A DNA stretch of 64,000 nt from Planctomycetota bacterium (GTDB lineage Bacteria > Planctomycetota > Phycisphaerae > Phycisphaerales > UBA1924), in NCBI GenBank assembly GCA_033763975.1, contig JANRJM010000003.1, forward strand, positions 60,853 to 124,852, read 5' to 3'. The translations under genes were made by a program, and so were the position numbers. The notes below the pieces were generated by a model. It saw only the letters and a program-made list of their open reading frames with translations. It was not told the DNA's origin and ran no database searches. Below are positions 18,201 to 25,493 of the stretch, one piece after another (position 1 is the first letter of the stretch; each line of letters starts with the position of its first letter).

Positions 18201-18415
18201 TACCCGGCGCCCGTGACGAACTCGTAGTCGAGGCGGAGGCAGCGGCCTTGCGCGCCCTCGTCGGGGTGCAAGCGGAGCGTGACGCCCTCGGAGGTAATGA
18301 CGGTCCACCGGGCGGGGTCCTCGAAGTCGTCGAGGACGCGGGGCGGGCCGGCGCGGGCGACGAACGCCGCGGCGAGGAGGAGCAGGACGACCGCGAGGCG
18401 GAGGAGGTGGTGCAT
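15290..18415 (-). CDS. Secreted discoidin-domain protein with six-hairpin glycosidase domain
   Basis: A 1041-residue exported protein starting MHHLLRLAVVLLLLAAAFVARA (signal peptide). Residues about 25-165 form a beta-sandwich carbohydrate-binding-like part (VLDDFEDPARWTVI). Residues about 185-312 look like an F5/8 type C (discoidin) domain (SPNASAAMAIDADPRTSW, FVRLTMRG). A beta-rich section follows, then from about residue 620 an (alpha/alpha)6 catalytic-type domain with SYERSWARDGSLTSAALL, HDSHGEYIWAVAHYYRYTRD and LYDFDSTSTTIALFP. The fold suggests a glycoside hydrolase, but I cannot name the CAZy family or the catalytic acid. A LacI-type operator sits 33 bp upstream and the GH1 gene follows, so it belongs to the glucan regulon. 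Confidence 0.82.
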   Translation of the reverse strand: MHHLLRLAVVLLLLAAAFVARAGPPRVLDDFEDPARWTVITSEGVTLRLHPDEGAQGRCLRLDYEFVTGAGYGLIQRPLPIDLPADYEFSFRVRGVGPSNNLEFKLLDPSGDSVWWVNRRAFEWPADWTRIAYRTRHLEFAWGPSAGAPLTQMSKLEFAIASASGGKGSVWLDELTFREVPPAGRPTGPPTARASSQASPNASAAMAIDADPRTSWRSAAGDADETLTLRLGATTEFSAVQIDWDDDARPKRVGVETSDDGETWSVLAAESGVRSARTLLVAPDSAAAFVRLTMRGRTGASHVGVREIVLRDQTFAPNPNAMFAALAGEAPRGRYPRACLNEQVYWTVIGAPEHGAEALVSEDGSIELGKRGVSLEPFIAVGESLLTWADARTEQRLADDALPIPTVVRRHDGLDLSVTAFVDGAGDAATTVALYAVTNTSDAPIAGRLHVALRPFQVNPPWQRLNFEGGFSPIRTIRADARSITVNDATTVTALTRPDRLSAVAFGSSDIVADLASGDYPSAPTAADAGGLASGVMTFDFELAPGGTREVVLVCPLVPGAAPPTADRVDAPAWARSRLAAVADAWRTRVSTVQLTLPEPDAWVDRALRSQLAYILINRDGPAIQPGSRSYERSWARDGSLTSAALLSCGVRDEVRTWIDWYASHQFESGKIPCVVDARGPDPVPEHDSHGEYIWAVAHYYRYTRDTEFLAAHWPRVQKAAAYIGSLRAQRMTPEYQQGEKRRFYGLVPESISHEGYSAKPMHSHWDNFFCVLGLREASFIAREMGDGPAEAALAAQAADMRRCLYDSIRLTTREKNLTYIPGCVELYDFDSTSTTIALFPCDDGAHAPQDLLRGTFDKYWDFFTARAAPGATWDAYTPYELRHVGTYVRLGQPERAIAALRWFHGHMRPAGWNHWAEVVFREARTPKFIGDMPHTWVGSDFVNAVLSIFVHEQDDACVVFGGVIAEWLGAPGGVAFRNITLPGGTLSGSMRRDAARVIVTLEGDATIPPGGFIVRRPPGALGNDATVRSLPATVMFDVAP

Positions 18416-18447
18416 GGGTGGTTCTGCGCGCGAGGGGGGAGGCTGAT

Positions 18448-18461
18448 TGTAAACGTTTTCT
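18448..18461 (-). promoter_or_regulatory. LacI-type operator (O5) upstream of the discoidin glycosidase
   Basis: The minus strand reads AGAAAACGTTTACA, matching the other four operators at the core AACGTTTACA. Unlike them, I find no good -10 and -35 boxes at the expected distance; the nearest TTGACC lies beyond a GC-rich tandem repeat. It is 33 bp before the start codon. Confidence 0.6.
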
Positions 18462-18480
18462 TTGGCCGGGAAAGGGCTAA

Positions 18481-18516
18481 TCGGCCCGGTCGGCCCGGTC
18501 GGCCCGGCTGGCCCGG
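18481..18516. repeat. 9-bp tandem repeat between the glycosidase promoter region and the Fe-ADH gene
   Basis: TCGGCCCGG occurs three times in a row, then once more as TGGCCCGG after a one-base shift. It sits directly after the stop codon of the alcohol dehydrogenase gene and within the upstream region of the glycosidase operon. Confidence 0.7.
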
Positions 18517-19686
18517 TCAATACGCGGCGGTGAGGATGGACAGCGCGTCGGCCTCGGTCAGGCGCCGTGGGTTGTTCGAGAGGCGCACCGTGTCGGCGGC
18601 GGCCGCCATCGGCGCGAGCGCCTCGCGCCGCACGCCCGCGGCGGCGAGGGTCGGCGGCTGCCCGAGTTGGGTCAAGAGATCGCGCAGGCGAGCGGCGAGT
18701 TCTTCGGGCGTCGCCTCGAGCGTGCGGCATGCCTCGCGCACGCACCGCCGCGCCACCTCCGGGCCCCCGGGGTGCGTGCAGTCGGCGTCGCACACGCGGT
18801 CGTTGAACGCGGCGACGTGCCCGAGCGTGAGAGCGACGGCGAGCCCGTGCGGGATGTTGAATCGCGTGGTGAGCTCGTACGACAGCGCGTGCGAGGCGGT
18901 GGTCTTGCTGATGTTGATCGCCCGCCCGGCGCGGTGAGCGCCGAGCATCATCGCCTCGCGATGGGCCCGGAACTCGGTGGACTCGACGGGCGCCGCCTTT
19001 GTGCCGTGCCCGCGCACGCTGGGCGCCAGGTGGGGCGCGATGAGGGCGAGCGCGTCCATGGCGTGGGCGCGGGAAGTGTCGGTGGCGCCCGAGGCCCAGT
19101 GCGATTCGACCGCCTGGCAGAGCGCGTCGAGCCCGGTCGCCGCGGCGATCGACGCGGGCATGGCCATGTGCAGCGTCACGTCGAGCACGACCGCGCGGGG
19201 GCGCATGGCAGGGTGCGCGACGGAGACCTTGTGCCCGTCGACATAGATGGCGGCGAAGTGGGTGGCCTCGCTGCCCGTGCCGCTGGTGGTGGGGATCGCG
19301 ACGACGGGCCGGGGCGCGACGTGCGCGTTGGGCGAGCCGCGCACCAGGGCGGGGGCTTCGTTGGGCATGCCGGCGCCCAGGGCCCCCACTTTCGCGACGT
19401 CGAGGCACGAGCCGCCCCCGAGCGCGAGGAGGGCGTCGGCGCGGAGGTCGATGGCGGCGCGGGCGGCGGCGAGCGCCTGGTCGGAGCGCGGGTTGGGCGT
19501 GAAGTCCGTGAAGGTGCCGACGATTCGCCCGCCGAGGCTCCGCCGCAGCGTGGCGTCGGCGCCGGTGGCGTCGGCGACGCCCCGGTCGAGCACGAGCAGC
19601 ACGCGCGGGGCGTCGATGGCGTCGAGCAGGGCGCCGGCGTGCCCGAGCGACCGGGCGATCAACTGCGAGTCCTCGCGGGTGAACAT
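18517..19686 (-). CDS. Iron-containing alcohol dehydrogenase family protein
   Basis: A 389-residue group III alcohol dehydrogenase. The NAD-binding part has ALLALGGGSCLDVAKVGAL near residue 90. The metal-binding half has VVAIPTTSGTGSEATHFA, then TGLDALCQAVESHW (likely Asp and His ligands) and TTASHALSYELTTRFNIPHG with two further His ligands. It would oxidise or reduce an alcohol/aldehyde in the cytoplasm; the substrate cannot be read from sequence. GGAG lies 9 nt before the ATG at 19686. It follows the glycerate kinase gene on the same strand, which hints at C3 or aldehyde metabolism, but that is weak. No operator of the sugar regulon precedes it. Confidence 0.9.
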   Translation of the reverse strand: MFTREDSQLIARSLGHAGALLDAIDAPRVLLVLDRGVADATGADATLRRSLGGRIVGTFTDFTPNPRSDQALAAARAAIDLRADALLALGGGSCLDVAKVGALGAGMPNEAPALVRGSPNAHVAPRPVVAIPTTSGTGSEATHFAAIYVDGHKVSVAHPAMRPRAVVLDVTLHMAMPASIAAATGLDALCQAVESHWASGATDTSRAHAMDALALIAPHLAPSVRGHGTKAAPVESTEFRAHREAMMLGAHRAGRAINISKTTASHALSYELTTRFNIPHGLAVALTLGHVAAFNDRVCDADCTHPGGPEVARRCVREACRTLEATPEELAARLRDLLTQLGQPPTLAAAGVRREALAPMAAAADTVRLSNNPRRLTEADALSILTAAY

Positions 19687-19756
19687 GGGCGTCTCCGGCG
19701 TGAGGAAGGAACAGTACCGCCCGAGTCTCGCGGGCACGGCCCGCGCGGCGCCTGCC

Positions 19757-21082
19757 TCACCACCCCAGCATGACGACCACGTGGTTGACGTTCGTGCCCG
19801 TCGGGCCGGTGCGGAGCGCGCCGCCCAGCGTGTCGAGCGCGCGGTGGGTGTCGTGGCGCGCCACGGCGTCGGCGAGATCGAGCCCGTGTGCGCGGGCGCG
19901 GGCGGGCGTGTCGGAATCCACGATCGCGCCCGCGGCGTCGGTCGGGCCGTCTCGCCCGTCGGTCGAGAACGCGCCCAGCGTGACGCCCGCGCCCGGAGCG
20001 GCGCCGAGCGCCCCCGCGGCGGCGAGCGCGAGTTCCTGGCTGGGCCCGCCCACGCCCGACGCCTCGCGCACGGTGACGGTCCATTCGCCCCCGGCGATCC
20101 ACGCCCACGGGGTCGGTGCGCCCGCGGCGCGGAGCGCGATCGCCCGGGCGGCCAGCGCGCGCCCCGCGTCGCTCGCCTCGCCCTCGAGCGCGTGCTGGAC
20201 CCCGGCGATGTGGAACCCCAGCGACGCGGCACGATCGCGGGCGGCCTCGACGGCCGTCCGGTTCGTCGCGATGATCCGGGCGCCGACGCGGAAAACGATC
20301 GCGTGCCCGGGCTTGGGCGTCTCGGGGATGTCGCCCGCCGCCCCGCGGTGCAGGTGCGCCATGACCGCCGGCGCGTGCGTCGACACGCCCCGCTGCTCGA
20401 GCACGCGAATGGCGTCGGCGTACGTCGTGGGGTCTGGCGAGACCGGGCCCGACCCGATCACGTCGAGCCGGTCGCCGATGACGTCGGACAGGATGTAGGC
20501 CTCGATGGACGCGCGGCATCGCTCGGCAAGCCGCCCGCCCTTGAGCTGCTCGGTGTGCTTGCGCACGGTGTTCAGGTCGCCGATCGGCGCGCCCGCGAGC
20601 TGCAGACGCCGGTTGACATCGGCGACATCGGCGACCTCGAGGGCGCCGTCGGGCAGGCAGACGAGCGAGGATGCGCCGCCCGAGAGCAGCAGGATGACCT
20701 GCTCGGACTCGTCGGCGTCGTCGATGAACTCGCGCACCGCCAGGCCCGCGACCAGGCTCCGCAGCGTCGGGTACGGGTGGTCGCCGGGAAGGACGCGTGC
20801 GCCGGGAATCACCACGTGCGGGTGTTGATCGAGCGGGCAGACGGCCAAGGCCGCGCGGGGAGGCTCGGCGAGCAGCGCAAGCGTCGTGCGCAGCATGGGT
20901 TCGCTCGCCTTGCCGATCGCGAGCACGCGCGTGGGACGGGCGGGGGTCACCCAGTGGCGGGCGAGGGCCACGGCCGGGTCGGCGGCGTCGCGCACGGCGT
21001 GGAGGATGTCGAGCACGAGCGCGTGGGCGTCGGCGGGGCGCGGGGGCGATCGCTCGATGGTCCAGGTGGTGGGCTCTGGCAC
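19757..21082 (-). CDS. Glycerate 2-kinase (MOFRL family)
   Basis: A 441-residue cytoplasmic kinase making 2-phosphoglycerate from D-glycerate and ATP. Family features: TRVLAIGKASEPML, VIPGARVLPGDHPYP, the glycine-rich VILLLSGGASSLVCLP and LNTVRKHTEQLKGGRLAERC, and in the C-terminal MOFRL domain WIAGGEWTVTV followed by GGPSQELALAAAGAL and TDGRDGPTDAAGAIVD. The start is GTG 21082. No Shine-Dalgarno is seen, but TACGCT lies 5 nt upstream (21088-21093 on the minus strand), so the message is probably leaderless. The Fe-ADH gene follows 70 bp downstream. Confidence 0.93.
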   Translation of the reverse strand: MPEPTTWTIERSPPRPADAHALVLDILHAVRDAADPAVALARHWVTPARPTRVLAIGKASEPMLRTTLALLAEPPRAALAVCPLDQHPHVVIPGARVLPGDHPYPTLRSLVAGLAVREFIDDADESEQVILLLSGGASSLVCLPDGALEVADVADVNRRLQLAGAPIGDLNTVRKHTEQLKGGRLAERCRASIEAYILSDVIGDRLDVIGSGPVSPDPTTYADAIRVLEQRGVSTHAPAVMAHLHRGAAGDIPETPKPGHAIVFRVGARIIATNRTAVEAARDRAASLGFHIAGVQHALEGEASDAGRALAARAIALRAAGAPTPWAWIAGGEWTVTVREASGVGGPSQELALAAAGALGAAPGAGVTLGAFSTDGRDGPTDAAGAIVDSDTPARARAHGLDLADAVARHDTHRALDTLGGALRTGPTGTNVNHVVVMLGW

Positions 21083-21120
21083 ACCGGAGCGTACCCGTCG
21101 GTCGGGATGTGTGTGGAGGT

Positions 21121-21149
21121 TTGCGGGGGCGTGTGCCGATTGATAGTCT
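21121..21149 (+). promoter_or_regulatory. Predicted promoter of the small membrane protein gene
   Basis: TTGCGG (21121-21126), 17-bp spacer, TAGTCT (21144-21149). The start codon at 21180 follows after a short leader that contains TGGAGG. Confidence 0.5.
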
Positions 21150-21179
21150 CGGACGAGTTACACACCTCTGGAGGCCACG

Positions 21180-21509
21180 ATGTCGCAGTATCCGCCCCCG
21201 ATGTCCGGTACGCCGCCGATGAACCCCGGCTCGATGATGCGCCCGCACCGCGGCACGCTGGTGCTGGTGATGGGCATCCTCGGGCTCGTGGTGTGCGTGA
21301 TCTGCGGGATCCTCGCGTGGATGTGGGGCAAGGAAGACCTGAAGGCGATCGACGCCGGTCAGATGGACCCGGCCGGGCGCAGCCTCACGCAGGTCGGCAA
21401 GATCCTCGGCATGGTGTCGGTGATCCTCAACCTCGTCATCCTGGGCATCTGGGTGCTGATGATGGTCGTCGCTGGCGGAGCGGCGGCCGTGGGCGCGGGC
21501 GGCCCCTGA
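21180..21509 (+). CDS. Small two-helix membrane protein (DUF4190-like)
   Basis: A 109-residue protein. The first 24 residues are Pro/Met-rich (MSQYPPPMSGTPPMNPGSMM), then a membrane helix GTLVLVMGILGLVVCVICGI. A cytoplasmic or periplasmic loop follows (WGKEDLKAIDAGQMDPAGRS), and then a second helix (LGMVSVILNLVILGIWVLMM). The loop with Asp-Ala-Gly-x-Met-Asp and the order of helices resemble DUF4190 proteins. Function unknown. TGGAGG lies 7 nt before the ATG. The next gene starts 32 bp downstream on the same strand. Confidence 0.85.
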   Translation: MSQYPPPMSGTPPMNPGSMMRPHRGTLVLVMGILGLVVCVICGILAWMWGKEDLKAIDAGQMDPAGRSLTQVGKILGMVSVILNLVILGIWVLMMVVAGGAAAVGAGGP

Positions 21510-21541
21510 GCGGATCTTCGCCCGCGGTTCAACAATGCCGC

Positions 21542-22015
21542 GTGAGTTCGACGACCGGCGCACATCGGCGTGAGGGCAGCGTTCGCTCGTTCCTGGTGAT
21601 CGCCGGGGTGTGGCTGCTGTTTGTGGCGATGGCGTACGAGGCCGGTCGTCGCGGCGGGGAGCCGATCCAGCTGTGTCTCTTCCGCCGGGCGACGGGGATG
21701 CCGTGCGCGACGTGCGGCTCGACGCGGGCCGTGGCGCACCTGGCCTCGTTTGACTTTGCCGGCGCGATCGCGCTCAACCCGTTCATGACGGGCTTCCTGA
21801 TCGCGGCGCCGCTGTGGCTCGCGTGGCGGGCGACGCTGGGACGCCGCTACCCGCCCGTGCCCGAGTCGGTGCGTCGGCGCGTCACGTGGGCGCTGCTCGC
21901 CCTGCTGGGCGTGAACTGGGCGTACGTGCTGTGGCACGAGCGCGGATCGTGGGACGCGCCACGCGGGCCGATGCCCGCGCTGCCCGGGGCCGACGCGATC
22001 GCGCCCCTACCGTGA
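21542..22015 (+). CDS. DUF2752 membrane protein
   Basis: A 157-residue protein with three to four membrane segments (FLVIAGVWLLFVAMAYEAG first). The diagnostic DUF2752 motif is GMPCATCGSTRAVAHLASFD near residues 50-70, two cysteines plus TR, followed by GAIALNPFM. Function of the family is unknown. No ATG is available before the first helix. I take GTG 21542, which has AACAAT five nt upstream but no Shine-Dalgarno, the same pattern as at 25452. The stop overlaps the start of the next gene (TGATG). Confidence 0.75.
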   Translation: MSSTTGAHRREGSVRSFLVIAGVWLLFVAMAYEAGRRGGEPIQLCLFRRATGMPCATCGSTRAVAHLASFDFAGAIALNPFMTGFLIAAPLWLAWRATLGRRYPPVPESVRRRVTWALLALLGVNWAYVLWHERGSWDAPRGPMPALPGADAIAPLP

Positions 22016-22920
22016 TGCCGATGGACACGCCGGAGGCCGACACGTCGGGGGGCGCTGCGTCGGGCGCGCCGATTCCGCCTGCGCCCGAGGTGAATTCGCC
22101 CGAGCCGGCCCCACCCGAGCCGGCCCCACCCGAGCAGTACGCCGCGGACGACGACTTCGCGCCGGGGCGTCGGTCCAACGTCCGTCCCGTGCGCCACGAC
22201 CCATGGGCGCACCGGCGGGGCGAACCCAGGACGTTCGCGGCGTTGTGGATCGTGTTCCTGTTCAGCGCGGCGGTGGTGTCGCTGGGCGCGGGCGGGTCGC
22301 TCGGCCTGATCGCGACCGATGTCTACCGCGCGTCGGCGCGGGTGCTGCTTGTGATCGCGGGGGTCGGGGTGGGCGTGCTGTGGCCGATGCTCCGCCTGAG
22401 CCAGGAGACGCCCGGCCAGCCCGTGCGTGCGGCGTGGCAGGACACCATCGTCGTCACTGCGCCGCTGCACGCCCTGGCGTGGCCCCAGGCACTGCCCTGG
22501 ATGGCGGCGTGGCCGCTGTCCGTCGCGGGGGCGCTGGCGGCGCATTTCACGGCGTGGGCGCTGCTGTGGGGCGGGGTGCTGGCGCTCTGCCTGGACGCGC
22601 TGCGATCGGGCGCGGTCCGCAGCCGCTCGCTGCTCGTGGCGGCGGTGCTCGCGCTCGTGAGCGTGGGCCCGGCGGGCGCGCACGTCTTGCGGAACGCGGG
22701 GGGGAATCTCACGGGCGCTCGGGTGGGATGGATGCTATCGCCGGTGACAGGCGGGTGGGAGATCACTCGGGACCAGTCGTGGTCGGGCGTGCCCGCGCGG
22801 GTCGACGCGGTGCACTGGTGGACGATCGGCGCGGTGGCGGTCGTCGCGGCGCTCGTCTGGCTGATTGCGGGATTCACCCGGCGCGGGGCGCAACTGGCCC
22901 GACCCGCCGCCGCGGCCTAG
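22015..22920 (+). CDS. Multi-pass membrane protein, function unknown
   Basis: A 301-residue protein. The first 70 residues are a disordered, acidic, proline-rich tail containing a duplicated EPAPP unit. Then come about six membrane helices, starting with AALWIVFLFSAAVVSLGAGG and ending with WWTIGAVAVVAALVWLIAGF. A loop before the last helix reads GWMLSPVTGGWEITRDQSW. I do not recognise the family. The start ATG at 22015 overlaps the stop of the DUF2752 gene, so the two membrane proteins are translationally coupled and may work together. Confidence 0.78.
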   Translation: MPMDTPEADTSGGAASGAPIPPAPEVNSPEPAPPEPAPPEQYAADDDFAPGRRSNVRPVRHDPWAHRRGEPRTFAALWIVFLFSAAVVSLGAGGSLGLIATDVYRASARVLLVIAGVGVGVLWPMLRLSQETPGQPVRAAWQDTIVVTAPLHALAWPQALPWMAAWPLSVAGALAAHFTAWALLWGGVLALCLDALRSGAVRSRSLLVAAVLALVSVGPAGAHVLRNAGGNLTGARVGWMLSPVTGGWEITRDQSWSGVPARVDAVHWWTIGAVAVVAALVWLIAGFTRRGAQLARPAAAA

Positions 22921-22984
22921 ATTCCTAAATGCCGCGCCGAACGCCCCGGGGCTCGCACGGCGGAGCCCGGGGCAGGAGAATGCC

Positions 22985-23458
22985 ATGGAGTTTGTGACGA
23001 AGGCTGAGAAGGAAGTGCTCGAAACCCGGCTGGCGACGCTGGTCGCGAACCGCGCGGCGGTTTCGAAGCGCATCGCCGAGGCGCGCGAGCACGGGGACCT
23101 GCGCGAGAACGGCGACTACCACGCCGCCCGCGAGCAGCAGGGCATGGAGGAGGCGGAGATCCGGCGCCTCGAAGAGAAACTCCGGAACGTCTCGGTGGTG
23201 GACGAGAAGATGGCCAAGGCGGTCGAGGGCGTCGTGTTCCTCGGGTCGCTGGTGCGCCTGCGCGAGGAACCTTCGGGCGACGAGGACGTGTACAAGCTCG
23301 TGGGCGAGTCCTCGGCCTCGCCGCCGGCGGACTATTTCGAGGTGACCGCGAGCAGCCCGCTGGGCGAGGCGCTGCTCAAGACGCGCGTGGGCGACACGGT
23401 GCGGGTCACGCTGCCGCGCGGGCCCAAGGCGTTCACGGTGCTCGAGATCCTGTCGTAG
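22985..23458 (+). CDS. greA: Transcription elongation factor GreA
   Basis: A 157-residue protein that rescues backtracked RNA polymerase by stimulating transcript cleavage. The N-terminal coiled coil carries the signature REHGDLRENGDYHAAREQQG (residues 33-52), with the acidic residues near the hairpin tip. The C-terminal FKBP-like domain has FLGSLVRLREEPSGDEDVYK and YFEVTASSPLGEALLKTRVG. Length is standard. AGGAG lies 6 nt before ATG 22985. A TAGATT hexamer at 22918-22923 overlaps the stop of the upstream gene and may be its -10 box. Confidence 0.95.
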   Translation: MEFVTKAEKEVLETRLATLVANRAAVSKRIAEAREHGDLRENGDYHAAREQQGMEEAEIRRLEEKLRNVSVVDEKMAKAVEGVVFLGSLVRLREEPSGDEDVYKLVGESSASPPADYFEVTASSPLGEALLKTRVGDTVRVTLPRGPKAFTVLEILS

Positions 23459-23524
23459 CGGGCGCTGCTCGCACGGCCGCGCCGGGCGCACGGGCGGGGG
23501 CGACCGGCGGTAGACTGCGCGCCG

Positions 23525-24541
23525 GTGCACGACGCTGCGTTCAACCCGACCCCGCCGATGCAGGTCTGCGTCGTCGGATCCGCGAACATGGACCTGGTGG
23601 TGCGCACCGCGCGGCTGCCCGCGCCGGGCGAGACGATCCTGGGTTCGGCGTTCCGGACGTTTCCCGGCGGGAAGGGTGCGAATCAGGCGGTGGCGGCCCG
23701 CCGTCTGGGGGCGGGCGTCTCGCTGGTCGCGTGCATCGGCGACGATTCGCACGGGCAGCGGATCCGCCAGTCGCTCGAGGGCGAGGGGCTGGACCTGCGA
23801 TGCCTGGCGGTCCGCGCGGGTGAGCCGAGCGGGCTGGCGATGATCACGGTGGCCGAGGGCGGGCAGAACACGATCGTGGTGTCGCCGGGGGCGAACGCGC
23901 GGCTGTCGGAAGAGGACATCGACCGCGCGGGCGAGCAGATCCGCGGGTGCGACGTGCTGCTGGCGCAGTTGGAGGTGCCGCTGGTCGCGGTGCGTCGGGC
24001 GATCCACCTGGCGCGCGAGGCGGGGCGGGCGGTGATTTTGAACGCCGCCCCGGCGAAGGTGCTGCCGCCGGATCTGGTGCGCGAGGTGGACGTGCTGGTG
24101 GTGAACCGCTCGGAGGGCGCGCGGGTCGTGGGCATGGATTCGTCGATCGACCCGGCGCGCATCGCGTTGCGACTGCCGGAAGTCGGCGCGCCCACGGTGA
24201 TCCTGACGCTCGGCGCGGGCGGGAGCATCGTGGTGCACCGGGGTCGCCCGCGGCGGCTGGGCGCGCCGCACGTCAAGAGCCTGGACGCGACCGGCGCGGG
24301 CGATGCGTTCTGCGGCGCGTTGGCGGGTGCGTGGGGCGCCGTCCGCCGGGCGGAGGCGCGATCGACCGAGGAACTGCGCCGGGTCGAGGCGGCGGTGGCG
24401 TTCGCGTCGGCGGCAGGGGCCGCCGCGACCATGAAGGCCGGGGCGCTGCCGTCGCTGCCGACGCGCGAGCGGGTGGAAGCGCTGCTCGCCGGGGGCGCGG
24501 ACCCGGGCCCGATGAAAGTCGCCGGGCCGCCCGCCCAATGA
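23525..24541 (+). CDS. rbsK: Ribokinase-family (PfkB) sugar kinase
   Basis: A 338-residue kinase, probably ribokinase. N-terminal VVGSANMDLVVRTARLPAPG and TFPGGKGANQAVAARRLGAG are the PfkB substrate-binding signatures. NTIVVSPGANARLS matches ribokinase. The C-terminal DATGAGDAFCGALAGAW holds the catalytic Asp and the anion hole. The GTG at 23525 has TAGACT eight nt upstream and no Shine-Dalgarno, so a leaderless start fits; ATG 23558 (MQVCVVGSANMDL) is the alternative. It stands alone between greA and a lipoprotein gene. Substrate ribose is inferred from overall similarity, not proved. Confidence 0.85.
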   Translation: MHDAAFNPTPPMQVCVVGSANMDLVVRTARLPAPGETILGSAFRTFPGGKGANQAVAARRLGAGVSLVACIGDDSHGQRIRQSLEGEGLDLRCLAVRAGEPSGLAMITVAEGGQNTIVVSPGANARLSEEDIDRAGEQIRGCDVLLAQLEVPLVAVRRAIHLAREAGRAVILNAAPAKVLPPDLVREVDVLVVNRSEGARVVGMDSSIDPARIALRLPEVGAPTVILTLGAGGSIVVHRGRPRRLGAPHVKSLDATGAGDAFCGALAGAWGAVRRAEARSTEELRRVEAAVAFASAAGAAATMKAGALPSLPTRERVEALLAGGADPGPMKVAGPPAQ

Positions 24542-24574
24542 CCCCCGGGGACCGGACACCAGAGGAGATCGCCG

Positions 24575-25399
24575 ATGCGGACGTTTGCGCGCGTGTGGAT
24601 GGCGGGGCTGCTGGCGGTAGGCGGCGCGGGGCTGCTCGCGGGCACGCCCGGGTGCGGGGTGTTCTCACCCGCGACGATCCGTGGCACGAAGACCGCGCAG
24701 GCGCCGCACGTGCCGGGCTCGGGGCTCGACATCGCCACCTCGAACGGGAGCGTGACGGTCACCGTCGCGCCGGGCGAGGAGGTGCAGATCACCGCGGAGA
24801 TCCGCGCCCTGTCGCAGGCGCGCCTCGATGCCACCATGCTGGGCGTGGAGCGGTCCGACGACGGCACGCTCTCGGTGCGTGTGCAGTGGCCCGAAGGGCG
24901 CCGGCACTCCAACGAAGGGTGCTCGATCGACCTGCGCGTGCCCGACGCGTCGGGCGTCGTCGTCGACACCGGGAACGGCTCGATCACGCTCGCCGGCGCG
25001 GCCGGGCAGGCAACGCTGTCGACATCGAACGGCTCGATCACCGTCTCGGACCACAGCGGCCCGGTCTCGGCCACGACAAGCAACGGCTCCGTGAATCTGC
25101 GCGATGTCGGGACGGTGCGGGCCAAGTCCTCGAACGGGCGCATCACGGTGGTGCTGCGGAACGATGTCGCGGGCCCGGTGCACTGCGATACCAGCAACGG
25201 CTCGATCACGCTGGAGTTCGGGACGGCGTTCGACGCGCTCGTCGACGCCGACACCTCCAACGGCGGCGTCACCGTGGCCGGGCCCTCGCTGCAGGTCGTG
25301 AAGTCCGGCAAGTCCAGCGGCTCGTTCAAGTTCGGCGCGGGCACGCACCCGTCGCGCCTCGACACCTCCAACGGCAGCATCACGATCCGCCCGCGCTGA
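24575..25399 (+). CDS. DUF4097-like lipoprotein with SNG repeats, copy 1
   Basis: A 274-residue exported protein. Signal peptide with lipobox LAGTPGC (Cys near residue 27), so it is probably a lipoprotein. From residue 50 it consists of repeats of about 20 residues, each with (T/S)SNGS(I/V)T: ATSNGSVTV, TGNGSITLA, STSNGSITVS, TTSNGSVNLR, SSNGRITVV, DTSNGSITLE, DTSNGGVTVA, DTSNGSITIR. Such repeats are typical of DUF4097 (putative adhesin) beta-helical proteins. Function unknown. AGGAG lies 7 nt upstream of the ATG. A paralogue with a frameshift lies at 62412-63336. Confidence 0.85.
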   Translation: MRTFARVWMAGLLAVGGAGLLAGTPGCGVFSPATIRGTKTAQAPHVPGSGLDIATSNGSVTVTVAPGEEVQITAEIRALSQARLDATMLGVERSDDGTLSVRVQWPEGRRHSNEGCSIDLRVPDASGVVVDTGNGSITLAGAAGQATLSTSNGSITVSDHSGPVSATTSNGSVNLRDVGTVRAKSSNGRITVVLRNDVAGPVHCDTSNGSITLEFGTAFDALVDADTSNGGVTVAGPSLQVVKSGKSSGSFKFGAGTHPSRLDTSNGSITIRPR

Positions 25400-25493
25400 G
25401 ACCGCCGGCGGCGTCCGGCGCATCGCGCTCGCGTGCGCGCAACAATGAGGCGTGCCCGGAACGAACGCCCCGGGCGCACTCCGGAGGCGACGC

